Source: JBKPCD01 sp046727175 (GTDB lineage: Bacteria; Acidobacteriota; Vicinamibacteria; Vicinamibacterales; 2-12-FULL-66-21). Taken from it: a stretch of 40,310 bases of DNA. The notes beneath the pieces were generated by a model that was given only the letters and a program-made list of their open reading frames with translations, made no database searches and was not told the DNA's origin. A program made the position numbers and the translations under genes. The stretch lies in the NCBI GenBank assembly GCA_046727175.1, contig JBKPCD010000212.1:1-40310 (forward strand), read 5' to 3'. The first letter of the stretch is position 1; each line of letters starts with the position of its first letter. This document shows positions 7,815-15,721 of this stretch, in pieces.

Positions 7815-9023
7815 TCGTGCGACTCCGCGAATCGAGAAGATTGCGCGCGGGTCGATCGTTTCGTTCAACACGCCTGCAATCAGCTTGAGAAGGAGCGGAC
7901 TTCGCTGTGTGCGGCGGGCGATCAGATCGTTCAGCCACGGCCGCGACAGCCAGCGCTCGGCGACGAGATACCCGAGATACCGTGGTCCGAGCTCGGCCGA
8001 AACGCGACGGCCGAATGAGGACAGCACGCCGGCGTTGCCCGTCGTAATCGCCTGGTGGAGGGTTTCGGCCGCAAGCTCGCCGGTCTCCATCGCCTTGCCG
8101 ATACCCTCGCCCGTGAACGGCAGCGTCGCGCCGATGCTCTCCCCAATCGAGAGCACGCGCGGAACGCATGCCGCCTCGCTCCCGCTCAAGCCCGAACGGA
8201 TCCGCGCCCCTTTGATTGCCGTCGGCGCATCGGCCTCTCGCATGATCTCCGCGGCTTCGGGAAAAGTGCGCAGGAAACGATCGAGGATGGTTCGAAGGTT
8301 CACGTCTCTGTGCACGACCTGCTTGAAGAAAATGCCACAGCCGATGTTGTACTCGTGATCGCGAAGCGGGAAGATCCAGGCGTAGCCGGGAAGGATCTCG
8401 CGATCGTAGGAGATGATCGGCCGTTCGATTCTCCTGCGCGACCGCACGTAACATCGGAGCGCAATCGCGCTTGGCGCGCTCGTGCTCTTGACGCCGAGCC
8501 GCTGTTGGAGTGTGACGTCGGCGCCGGTCGCGAGGACTGCAAACCTGGAGACAATCGGCGTCGCGCGTCCGCGAACCAGAATCCGGACGCAATCGCCGGC
8601 CGGCTCGACGCCCGTGACGAAGCCCCGCACGATCCGTGCGCCGTCAATCGCCGCGCGCCTCGCAATGACCACGTCGAGCTCGACGCGTTTCAGCATCAGA
8701 AAACGCCCCGGCACGTCCACGCGCACGCGCGACGGGCTGTACACGGAGATGACGCTGGTTGAATACGCGCGTGCTTCAACATCGGCGAGCGCCCCGAGCC
8801 TCGTGAGCGCTGCGATCGTGTCGGCGATAATCGCGTCGCCGCACACCTTGTCGCGCGGAAAACGATAGCGATCAATCAGCAGGGCCGAATGTCCCGCGCG
8901 CGCCAGGTACGCCGCCGCGGTCGCGCCAGCGGGTCCGGCACCGATGACCGCAACATCCCAGAGGCGGTCCGGAAGTTGGTCTACGGACCACTGCTCGATT
9001 GCCGGTGACGAGGCGTGGAACAC
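7800..9023 (-). CDS. Geranylgeranyl-reductase-type FAD-dependent oxidoreductase
   Basis: A 407-residue flavoprotein with an N-terminal Rossmann dinucleotide-binding motif (DVAVIGAGPAGATAA from about residue 23), the family block RFPRDKVCGDAI, an ATGAD motif, and the C-terminal FAD-contact stretch IGESIGATLPFTGEGIGKAM. These place it in the geranylgeranyl reductase/digeranylgeranylglycerophospholipid reductase group of the PHBH-like superfamily. Such enzymes reduce isoprenoid double bonds in quinone, carotenoid or lipid precursors; the substrate here is unknown. No partner isoprenoid gene is adjacent. The listed start is GTG; there is no clear ribosome-binding site and the upstream DNA turns into a repeat array, so the first 10-15 residues are uncertain. 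It converges on galK with a 15-base overlap. Confidence 0.82.
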   Translation of the reverse strand: MFHASSPAIEQWSVDQLPDRLWDVAVIGAGPAGATAAAYLARAGHSALLIDRYRFPRDKVCGDAIIADTIAALTRLGALADVEARAYSTSVISVYSPSRVRVDVPGRFLMLKRVELDVVIARRAAIDGARIVRGFVTGVEPAGDCVRILVRGRATPIVSRFAVLATGADVTLQQRLGVKSTSAPSAIALRCYVRSRRRIERPIISYDREILPGYAWIFPLRDHEYNIGCGIFFKQVVHRDVNLRTILDRFLRTFPEAAEIMREADAPTAIKGARIRSGLSGSEAACVPRVLSIGESIGATLPFTGEGIGKAMETGELAAETLHQAITTGNAGVLSSFGRRVSAELGPRYLGYLVAERWLSRPWLNDLIARRTQRSPLLLKLIAGVLNETIDPRAIFSIRGVARSFLD

Positions 9024-9040
9024 GATTCAGAAAGTCTACC

Positions 9041-9286
9041 GTGATCCGCGGATCTCCGCGAACCCGCGTCGCGTGTGAATGTGTGATCCGCGAGCATCCG
9101 CGTCTCGTGCGAATCGTGAATCCGCGAGCATCCGCGTCTCGTGCGAATCGTGAATCCGCGAGCATCCGCGTCTCGTGTGAATCGTGGATCCGCGATCGTC
9201 CGCGTCTCGTGTGCTTCATGGATCCGCGGGCGTCCGCGTCTCGTGTGCTTCATCGATCCGCGGGCGTCCGCGTCTCCGTCAATCGG
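9041..9286. repeat. 34-bp tandem array of the ATCCGCG repeat family
   Basis: Six units of 33-34 bp run from 9084 to about 9286, each carrying ATCCGCG, then ATCCGCG or GTCCGCG followed by TCTCGTG. A degenerate longer copy lies at 9041-9083. The last two full units vary the tail to GTGCTTCAT instead of CGAATCGTG. The shared core is the same as in the 4381-4538 array. The array fills the 267-base gap between the divergent-looking 5' end of the flavoprotein gene and the 3' end of the next minus-strand gene. There are no unique spacers, so it is not CRISPR. Confidence 0.9.
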
Positions 9287-9290
9287 CGTA

Positions 9291-9857
9291 TCAGAAAGCG
9301 AACCTGACCTGCACCTGGCGGTGCCTCAACTCAGGGATCACGATCGGCGTGATCAATTGACAGCCGCTGACCACGCACTCTTCCCACGGCGGAATCCGGT
9401 CGGTCTCGTAGTAGCGCTCTACATATCGCCAGTCGGTCTCGACGAAGTCGCTATACCACTGATCGAGATGCGTCACACCCAGATCGTGCAGCAGCTGCAG
9501 CCCGAAACCGGCGGCTTCGAATTCGTAGTCGTGCAGCACCTTCATGAAGTGGGCGCGGTCCTGCGTGTTCTGGAGATCGTCGAGCTTGTGCTGGAGCGAT
9601 GGTGCGACCCATTGAACGGAATGACCGAAGAGATGCAGCAGCAGAAAGCACTGCATCTCGAAGCCCACGTCCGGATCGATCACGATTCGAAGCCCGTCGA
9701 AAATTCCCGTCCGGGGAGGTTCGAGGTCGCGGTACTCGATGGCGAATCCGTGCTTCACGATGCCCGACGAGACCTTCCTCCACAACACGACCATGTCGTC
9801 GCTCGGCAAGTGTCCGACGATGCGCGCGCCGACCACTTCATGACCGGAAAGTGGCAT
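9291..9857 (-). CDS. ImmA/IrrE-like protein with a degenerate HLFGH active site
   Basis: A 188-residue predicted cytoplasmic protein with no signal peptide. A helix reading FEMQCFLLLHLFGHSVQW (residues 66-83) aligns in shape with the ImmA/IrrE metallopeptidase motif HELGH. About 35 residues later YEFEAAGFGLQLL (111-123) resembles the E.EA..FA..LL segment that supplies the third zinc ligand. His75, His79 and Glu112 or Glu114 could still bind metal, but the catalytic Glu of HExxH is replaced by Leu. The C-terminus is rich in Tyr, Trp and Glu. I chose ATG 9857; the frame also opens with TTG at 9866. Family assignment is by eye. A helix-turn-helix partner, usual for ImmA genes, is not adjacent. 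It is possibly a pseudo-protease or sensor; function unknown. Confidence 0.6.
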   Translation of the reverse strand: MPLSGHEVVGARIVGHLPSDDMVVLWRKVSSGIVKHGFAIEYRDLEPPRTGIFDGLRIVIDPDVGFEMQCFLLLHLFGHSVQWVAPSLQHKLDDLQNTQDRAHFMKVLHDYEFEAAGFGLQLLHDLGVTHLDQWYSDFVETDWRYVERYYETDRIPPWEECVVSGCQLITPIVIPELRHRQVQVRFAF

Positions 9858-9883
9858 CGCACACAAGTCTACGCCACTTGTAG

Positions 9884-9905
9884 GGACGGGGCTTCAGCCC
9901 CGTCC
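9884..9905. repeat. REP-like hairpin with TTCA loop
   Basis: A 9-bp perfect stem (GGACGGGGC 9884-9892 with GCCCCGTCC 9897-9905) closes a TTCA tetraloop. It lies in the 53-base gap between an ADOP permease stop and the next minus-strand start, so it may also act as a terminator. The same TTCA/TGAA loop design recurs at 21811 and 27238. Confidence 0.75.
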
Positions 9906-9910
9906 GTCGG

Positions 9911-12361
9911 TCATTCTTGCCGTAAGACGATCAGCGGATCGACTCGCGTCGCGCTCCACGACGGCACGAAGCAGGCCACGAGAGCGACAGCCCCGATGAC
10001 GCCGCCGACCGCGGCAAGCGTGGCGGGATCGGTGGGCTTCACGTTGAACAGCAGCGAACCGAGGGCGCGGCTCAGTGCGATCGATCCCGCAAAGCCCGCG
10101 GCCAGCCCAACGCCGGTCAGGACCAGCCCCTGCTTGAGGACCATGCGCAGCACGCTCGAACGCTCGGCGCCGAGCGCCATCCGGATGCCGATCTCCTGAC
10201 GCCGCTCGGAGACAATGTACGAGAGGATGCCGTACGTGCCGACTGCCGCGAGGGCCAAGGCGAGAAGCGCGAATGTCACGAGCAGCACGGCGAGAAAGCG
10301 CGGCCGCTCCACCGACGCCTGGAATACGTCGTCCATCGTTCGCATCCTGACGATGGGAAGAGACGCGTCAAGCTCCCGCACCGCCGCTCGCAGCGGCGGC
10401 GCGAGCGATTCGAAGGGGAGCGCCGAGCGGACGACGATGTTCATGCTCTGCGGCGACGATCGGGTCAGCCGTGCGGTCTGCTCGGCCAGAAAGAAAAGCT
10501 CCGTCGCGGCGGGTTTGTCCATCCCGCCCTGTTTCACATCCTTGAGCACGCCAACGATGCGCGCGTACGGAGCCTGCGCGGTGGAGCGGCCTCCTGGTTT
10601 GATGCCGCGGCCGATTGGATCCACGTTGGGATAGAACTTCTTCACGAGCGCCTGATTCACGAGCGCTACCGGCCCGCCGCCGATGTCGGCAGCTTGAAAG
10701 GAGCGGCCCGCCATTACCGGAATTCTCATCGTCTCGACGTAATTCACCGTGACCGTGTTGTAGTAGTCGACGTTGTGAATCGGTCCACCCGGGAGCTGGG
10801 CGACCCCTTCGAAGGCGGTGTCGTTCGCGTTGACGGGACGGTTTGGTGGGAGGCCGGTCATTGCGGCGGCACTCTGCACGGCGGGAATCTGCTGAATGCG
10901 TACGATGAGACGCGAGAACAGATCGCTCCTTACCTGCGCGTCGGGGAAGGCACCCCCCGGCAGGACGAGCCCGAACGTGATCAGCCGCGAGCGGTCGAAC
11001 CCCGCATCGACCTTCATCAGGTTCCAAAAGCTGCGCAGCAGGAGACCAGCCCCAACGACGAGCACGACTGCCAGCGCGACTTCCGCCATGACGAGTGCAT
11101 TGCGCGTCCGCGTGCGGGCGCTGCTGGCAGTTGCGCGCGTGCCACCTTCCTTCAGTGCGTTGGTGAGACGTTGTTCGCGGAGGTGGAGCAGCGGAGCCAG
11201 ACCAAAAATCGCGCCGGTGAGCACCGCCACTCCAAGCGTGAACAGCAGCACGCGCCAGTCGATGGCGATACTGGCCGACCGGGGAATGCTCGTGGGATAC
11301 GCCGCGAGGAGCGCGCGCAGGCTGAAAGCGGCAATGAGAATCCCCAGCGCGCCGCCGAGAATCGCAATCACGACACCCTCGGTGACGAACTGCCGCAAGA
11401 GCCGGTTGCGCCCGGCGCCGAGCGCGGATCGAACCGCGAACTCTCGATGACGGGAGTCGGCGCGGACGAGGAGCAGGTTCGCCAGGTTCGCGCATGCGAT
11501 GAGCAGTACGAATCCGACGGCCCCTTGCAGGACGTACAGCGCTCTCTGGACGCCGCCGATGATGTCCGCCTTCAGATCGTCGATGCGCAGCCGATGCCCC
11601 TCGGGATCAGGACTGTGCTGCGACTTGGCACGCTCGCGCCAGGTTGGCAGCAGCTGGTTGAGGTCTGCCCGCGCCTGCGCGATGCCCATGGCGGGCTTCA
11701 GCCGGCCGACGAGGTAAAGGAAGTGACTGCCGCGCCCGCCAGGATTCTGCGGATCGAGCGTCAGCGGCAGCCAGAGCTCGACGCGTTGATCGTGAATATC
11801 GTGTCCGCGCGGCATGACGCCGACGATGCGTGTGCTCACGCCGTCGATGTTCACGAGACGACCCAGCACGCCGGGATCGGCGTTGAAGCTCCGCTCCCAC
11901 AGCTCGGAAGAAAGAATGGCGACGTCTTCGGCGTTCGGGAGCGTGTCCTCCAGCGTGAAGAGCCGTCCCAGCCGAGGTTGGACACCGAGAGTCGGCATGA
12001 GCTCGCTCGTGACGAGCGCGGTGACGGGCCGAATGGGCTGCTCGATACCGAGGTTCGCGGCACGAACCGAATACGCGCCGACCGAGTCGAATGCCCGGTT
12101 CCAGTCGCGAAACTCGAGGAACTCGGGAGCCGACACCCAGAACTGGTCGAACCCGAGCGACGGAAACTGGCTCGTGATGAGCATGAGCCGCTCAGGCGCG
12201 GGATAGGGCAGCGGCCGCAACACGACGCCGTTGACGACGCTGAACATCGCGCTGTTAGCGCCGATGCCCAACGCGAGCGTGATGACCGTGAGCAGGGCGA
12301 AGCCGGGACTGTGTGCCAGCTTCCTGAGCGCATAGCGGATGTCGTGAGCGATGCGGTTCAT
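9911..12361 (-). CDS. ADOP-family ABC-type permease (MacB/FtsX), without prefix domain
   Basis: An 816-residue inner-membrane protein built as two FtsX-type halves, each preceded by a periplasmic MacB-like domain. It starts directly with the permease (DIRYALRKLAHSPGFALL, then the first helix TLALGIGANSAMFSVVNGV). FtsX helices follow near residues 280-420, and a second set lies at about 690-810, ending in the family's typical VDPLIVLRQE. No ABC ATPase is encoded nearby, as usual for acidobacterial duplicated orphan permeases. Their transport substrate is generally unknown; drug, peptide or lipoprotein efflux is a family guess. It lacks the cytoplasmic prefix domain found in the two PadR-linked copies of this window. 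The nearest padR is divergent and 330 bases away. The REP hairpin 9884-9905 follows its stop. Confidence 0.9.
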   Translation of the reverse strand: MNRIAHDIRYALRKLAHSPGFALLTVITLALGIGANSAMFSVVNGVVLRPLPYPAPERLMLITSQFPSLGFDQFWVSAPEFLEFRDWNRAFDSVGAYSVRAANLGIEQPIRPVTALVTSELMPTLGVQPRLGRLFTLEDTLPNAEDVAILSSELWERSFNADPGVLGRLVNIDGVSTRIVGVMPRGHDIHDQRVELWLPLTLDPQNPGGRGSHFLYLVGRLKPAMGIAQARADLNQLLPTWRERAKSQHSPDPEGHRLRIDDLKADIIGGVQRALYVLQGAVGFVLLIACANLANLLLVRADSRHREFAVRSALGAGRNRLLRQFVTEGVVIAILGGALGILIAAFSLRALLAAYPTSIPRSASIAIDWRVLLFTLGVAVLTGAIFGLAPLLHLREQRLTNALKEGGTRATASSARTRTRNALVMAEVALAVVLVVGAGLLLRSFWNLMKVDAGFDRSRLITFGLVLPGGAFPDAQVRSDLFSRLIVRIQQIPAVQSAAAMTGLPPNRPVNANDTAFEGVAQLPGGPIHNVDYYNTVTVNYVETMRIPVMAGRSFQAADIGGGPVALVNQALVKKFYPNVDPIGRGIKPGGRSTAQAPYARIVGVLKDVKQGGMDKPAATELFFLAEQTARLTRSSPQSMNIVVRSALPFESLAPPLRAAVRELDASLPIVRMRTMDDVFQASVERPRFLAVLLVTFALLALALAAVGTYGILSYIVSERRQEIGIRMALGAERSSVLRMVLKQGLVLTGVGLAAGFAGSIALSRALGSLLFNVKPTDPATLAAVGGVIGAVALVACFVPSWSATRVDPLIVLRQE

Positions 12362-12460
12362 GTGTGCTTAGACGGAAACGGTTCGAAAACTGTTTGAAGC
12401 GTCCGACGCGTCGACGTCCGGCAGACCGAGGGTATCACATAAGATTTGAGCGCTTTCCGC

Positions 12461-12592
12461 TGTCACGTGCCGACGGCTACCACACGGAGCCCACAAAGCT
12501 CACGAAGCTCACGAAGAGGGGCACGAAGAAACTCCTAAATGTCTTCGTGATCTACTTTGTGGTCTTCGTGGCCTTGGTGGTCTTCGTGTTGA
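12461..12592. repeat. CACGAAG/CTTCGTG inverted repeat element
   Basis: This element occupies the middle of the 329-base gap 12362-12690. Left of centre, CACGAAG-type words repeat (CTCACGAAG twice, GCACGAAGAA); right of centre, their complements repeat (TCTTCGTG three times, TTTGTGG). The core pair 12522-12529/12542-12549 forms an 8-bp stem with a 12-base loop. The element opens with TGTCACGTGCCGACGGC, which matches 15 of 17 bases at 36004-36020, where a second, half-length copy sits. The remainder of the gap holds the 5' flank of the minus-strand permease and the padR promoter. Confidence 0.8.
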
Positions 12593-12636
12593 CGGCCGTG
12601 GCCCGTTCCACCTCTGGTATCGGAATCAGACGCCAC

Positions 12637-12677
12637 TTGACAGCTGCTCATAACCTTGACATAGACTGTCTATGTCA
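12637..12677 (+). promoter_or_regulatory. padR promoter with a 21-bp palindromic operator
   Basis: TGACATAGAC (12657-12666) and GTCTATGTCA (12668-12677) are perfect inverted arms around a single central T. PadR proteins often bind such dyads (core pattern ATGT...ACAT or its inverse) and repress their own genes. A TTGACA at 12637-12642 could be the -35 element, with TAGACT (12662-12667) inside the palindrome as a -10 at a long 19-base spacing. The palindrome ends 13 bases before the padR ATG. The operator assignment is inference; the palindrome is plain in the sequence. Confidence 0.65.
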
Positions 12678-12690
12678 GACGAACGCCCGC

Positions 12691-13020
12691 ATGCCCAGAG
12701 ACGAGATCCCACCCGGCACGTTGCACCTCCTCATCCTGAAGACGCTCGCGCGCGAGGGCGAGATGCACGGGTTCGAGATTGCTGAAGCGATCGAACGGCA
12801 GTCAGACGACGTACTGAAGGTCGAAGAGGGCTCGCTGTATCCGGCACTCCAGCGTCTCCTCGTGAAGGGCTGGGTGGAAGCGGAATGGGGGTCGACGGCC
12901 GGAAATCGCCGCGCGCGCTACTACCGCGTGACGCCGCCGGGACGCAAGCAGCTGAACACGGCGCTCGCGCAATTCCACCGCGTGACCGGTGCGATCGTGC
13001 GCGTGCTTCAAACAGGCTGA
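12691..13020 (+). CDS. PadR-family transcriptional regulator
   Basis: A 109-residue winged-helix DNA-binding protein. It shows the PadR core: GTLHLLILKTLAREGEMHGF, the recognition-helix region IAEAI, then VEEGSLYPALQRL and a wing with RRARYYRVTPPGRKQL. The short C-terminal helix would mediate dimerisation. The open frame extends upstream to 12364, but that part crosses repeat DNA and the promoter palindrome; the family N-terminus MPRDEIPPGTLHLLIL begins at the ATG chosen here. Only 8 bases separate its stop from the downstream permease, so the two form an operon, probably autorepressed through the palindrome at 12657-12677. The inducer is unknown. Confidence 0.92.
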   Translation: MPRDEIPPGTLHLLILKTLAREGEMHGFEIAEAIERQSDDVLKVEEGSLYPALQRLLVKGWVEAEWGSTAGNRRARYYRVTPPGRKQLNTALAQFHRVTGAIVRVLQTG

Positions 13021-13028
13021 GCCGGGCG

Positions 13029-15665
13029 ATGGGAGTCCTTGCCGAGATCGCCAGACGACTTCGCGCGCTCGCGAGCCGATCGCGCATCGAATCCGAGGTG
13101 TCGGAGGAGATGCGCTTGCACCTCGCGCTCCGGCAGGAACAGCTTGTTCGCGAGGGCCTGGCGCATGACGCCGCGCGCGACGCCGCGCAGCAGCGCTTTG
13201 GAAACGCGCTGCGGCTGCGTGAGGAGGCCGTCGACGCCTGGGGCTGGCGATGGCTCGAGGATTTCGTTCACGATCTTCGCTACGCCCTGCGCGATCTCGT
13301 CGTGCACAAGGCGTTTTCGGCGGTGGCCATTGCGACGCTGGCCCTCGGGATCGGCGCGAACGCAGCCATCTTCAGCGTCGTCAATGGCGTCGTGCTGCGT
13401 CCTTTGCCGTTTCCCGAGCCCGAGCGGCTCGTTCAGATGTACGGCTGGAGCCCGGTCTTCGGCCGCGAGCCGGTGACCGGCCTCGTCCAGGTTCGCAGCG
13501 AAAGCCAATCGTTCGAGGCCTTGGTCGGATACGAAGTCGGCGCGCGCTACGTGCGCGGATCCGGTGGTTCCGAGCGGGTCATGGCGGTGCGGACGGAGCT
13601 GGAGTTCTTTTCGATGCTCGGCGTGCCGCCTTTTCTGGGACGCACGTTCCGCGCGGACGATTCGCCGATGGCCGTCGTGATCAGCGAACGATTCTGGAAG
13701 CGCCGGTTCGGCGGCGATCCGTCAATCGTCGGGCGGGCGATCGTGCTCGACGATCGGCCCTGCACGATCATCGGCGTGATGCCGGAGTCCTTTGACTTTC
13801 CGTACCGGTCCGGGTCGCGATTGAGCAGCACGCAGACCGACGGGCGACTCGATCTGTGGGTTCCGCTCGATGTTCAGATTCGGCCGCGAGGACGCATCGG
13901 GCAGGTGACAGGTCGGCTCAAGCCGGACGTCTCGGTGCAGGCAGCGCAGAACGAGCTGTCGGTGATCGCGAAACGCCTCGAATCCGAGTATCCGCCCGCG
14001 GCCAGAGGCCGCACCCTCCAGATCGTGCCGCTCTCGAGCGCCATCGTTGAAACGTCCGTACGGCGCCCGCTCTACATCCTGTTCGGCGCCGTGGGTCTCG
14101 TCCTCGCGCTCGCGTGCGCGAACGTGACGAACATGTCGCTCGTTCGGATGACGCTCCGCAGTCGCGAGCTCGCGATGCGCGTCGCGCTCGGGGCGCGCCC
14201 CTCACGTCTCGTTCGACAGCTCCTCACGGAAAGCCTTCTGCTGGCGCTCGTCGGTGGCTGCGCCGGCTTCGCCGTGGCGTGGTGGATCACCAGTCAACTG
14301 ATGACCGTCATCGCCACACGAATTCCACGGGGCCAGGAGGTCAGCCTCGATGGGCATGTGTTCGTGTTCCTGCTCGGTGCGTGTGCGCTTGTCGGTCTTG
14401 CCGCCGGCATGACGCCCGCCATCACCGTGCTCCGCAGATCCAAGGGCGCGGACGTGCAACCGCTTCTGCAAGAGTCCGACGGCCACGCATCGATGGGCGT
14501 GAGGCAGCGGCGCATTCGTGACACGCTCCTCGTCGCAGAAGTCGCGCTCGCGGTTGTCCTCGGCCTGAGCGCCATCGGCCTCGTGCGGGAACTGATCCGG
14601 CTGCGCAACACGGACATGGGGATGGTGACCCAGAACGTCGTCACGTTTCACATCGGCCGCGCCGGACTCTACGGATCGGATGGTCAGGAGTTCTACGAGA
14701 TAGCCGACCGCGTCTCGCGGCTCCCAGGCGTCAGAGCAGCCGGATTCACCCAGCTCCTGCCGCTTCAGAACTGGGGATGGAACAGCAACTCCAGCGATTT
14801 CTTCGTAAAGGGACAAGCGCCGCGACAGCCGTTCTTCCCAATCGAGCTTCGCTTCGTGACGCCGGGATATTTTCAGGCGCTCGGCATTCCAATTCGCAAG
14901 GGCCGCGGGTTCACCGACAGCGACACTCGCAACGCGCCCGGCGTGATCCTTATCAACGAGGCGCTCGCGCGTCGCTACTTCGGCGACGAGGATCCCGTCG
15001 GCAAACAGATGAATCGCGGCACGATCGTCGGAGTCGTTGGAGACGTGCGGCAGGTGAACATCGATCGGACGGCAGTACCTGAGCTGTATACGCCGATCGC
15101 CCAGAACTGGTCGCACTTGCCGCAACTCGGCCTGACGCTCGTCGTGAGCGCTCGGGGCAGCACGGAGCCGCTAGTCGATGCCGTCAGGTCCGTCGTCCGC
15201 GACGTAAACCCCGTGCTCGCTGTCTTCAACGTGATGTCGATGGATCGCGTCGTTCAGAGCTCGCTCGCGGACTTCACGTTGTACTTGTCGCTGATGGCGT
15301 TCTTTGCCGCCGTCGCGCTCGTCCTCGCTGCCACGGGAACCTACGGCGTCATTTCGTACATCGTGACCTCGCGCGCTCGGGAGTTTGCGATTCGTGTCGC
15401 GCTCGGTGCGGATTCCGTGCGAATGACTCGACTGGTTCTTCGCCAGGGACTGGGCTTGACCGTGCTCGGTCTCGTCTGCGGATTGGGCGCCGCCGCAGCG
15501 GCGACGCCGTTGTTGCGCTACGCGCCGATGACCATCCGCCAACCGAATGCCACGACGATCGTCCCGGTCATCGCCCTCATCGTGGTCGTCGCTGTCGCCG
15601 CGTGCGTCGTTCCAGCGCGCCGGGCCGCGAACGTCGACCCCGTCAGCGTATTGCGGCAGGAATAG
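13029..15665 (+). CDS. ADOP-family permease with N-terminal prefix domain, PadR-linked
   Basis: An 878-residue membrane permease. Residues 1-75 are a charged, helical cytoplasmic prefix (SEVSEEMRLHLALRQEQLVR.G....A...A...FGN), the permease prefix domain often seen in PadR-linked ADOPs. Then come DLRYALRDL and the first helix ALGIGANAAIFSVVNGV, a periplasmic MacB-like domain, three FtsX helices, a second periplasmic domain and three more helices. It ends in VDPVSVLRQE. The frame is open from 12885, inside padR, but the ATG at 13029 starts at the family N-terminus 8 bases after the padR stop. No ATPase gene is nearby. The prefix may contact the regulator or a partner; that is speculation. Substrate unknown. 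Confidence 0.9.
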   Translation: MGVLAEIARRLRALASRSRIESEVSEEMRLHLALRQEQLVREGLAHDAARDAAQQRFGNALRLREEAVDAWGWRWLEDFVHDLRYALRDLVVHKAFSAVAIATLALGIGANAAIFSVVNGVVLRPLPFPEPERLVQMYGWSPVFGREPVTGLVQVRSESQSFEALVGYEVGARYVRGSGGSERVMAVRTELEFFSMLGVPPFLGRTFRADDSPMAVVISERFWKRRFGGDPSIVGRAIVLDDRPCTIIGVMPESFDFPYRSGSRLSSTQTDGRLDLWVPLDVQIRPRGRIGQVTGRLKPDVSVQAAQNELSVIAKRLESEYPPAARGRTLQIVPLSSAIVETSVRRPLYILFGAVGLVLALACANVTNMSLVRMTLRSRELAMRVALGARPSRLVRQLLTESLLLALVGGCAGFAVAWWITSQLMTVIATRIPRGQEVSLDGHVFVFLLGACALVGLAAGMTPAITVLRRSKGADVQPLLQESDGHASMGVRQRRIRDTLLVAEVALAVVLGLSAIGLVRELIRLRNTDMGMVTQNVVTFHIGRAGLYGSDGQEFYEIADRVSRLPGVRAAGFTQLLPLQNWGWNSNSSDFFVKGQAPRQPFFPIELRFVTPGYFQALGIPIRKGRGFTDSDTRNAPGVILINEALARRYFGDEDPVGKQMNRGTIVGVVGDVRQVNIDRTAVPELYTPIAQNWSHLPQLGLTLVVSARGSTEPLVDAVRSVVRDVNPVLAVFNVMSMDRVVQSSLADFTLYLSLMAFFAAVALVLAATGTYGVISYIVTSRAREFAIRVALGADSVRMTRLVLRQGLGLTVLGLVCGLGAAAAATPLLRYAPMTIRQPNATTIVPVIALIVVVAVAACVVPARRAANVDPVSVLRQE

Positions 15666-15721
15666 CCTTCCGCCGAATCAGGTAAGCTCTCTTCGCATTC
15701 GTCCTTCGATGGGAGAGCGTC

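Noticed and set aside
9041..9286. CRISPR-like array with 34-bp period
   Set aside because: The whole unit is repeated and variable positions are degenerate copies, not spacers.
10694..12397. 567-codon open frame on the plus strand
   Set aside because: It lies antisense to the ADOP permease, has low-complexity Arg/Glu-rich composition, and arises from high-GC codon bias in the real gene.
12364..12690. N-terminal extension of the PadR protein
   Set aside because: The open frame crosses the repeat element and promoter palindrome; the family N-terminus begins at 12691.
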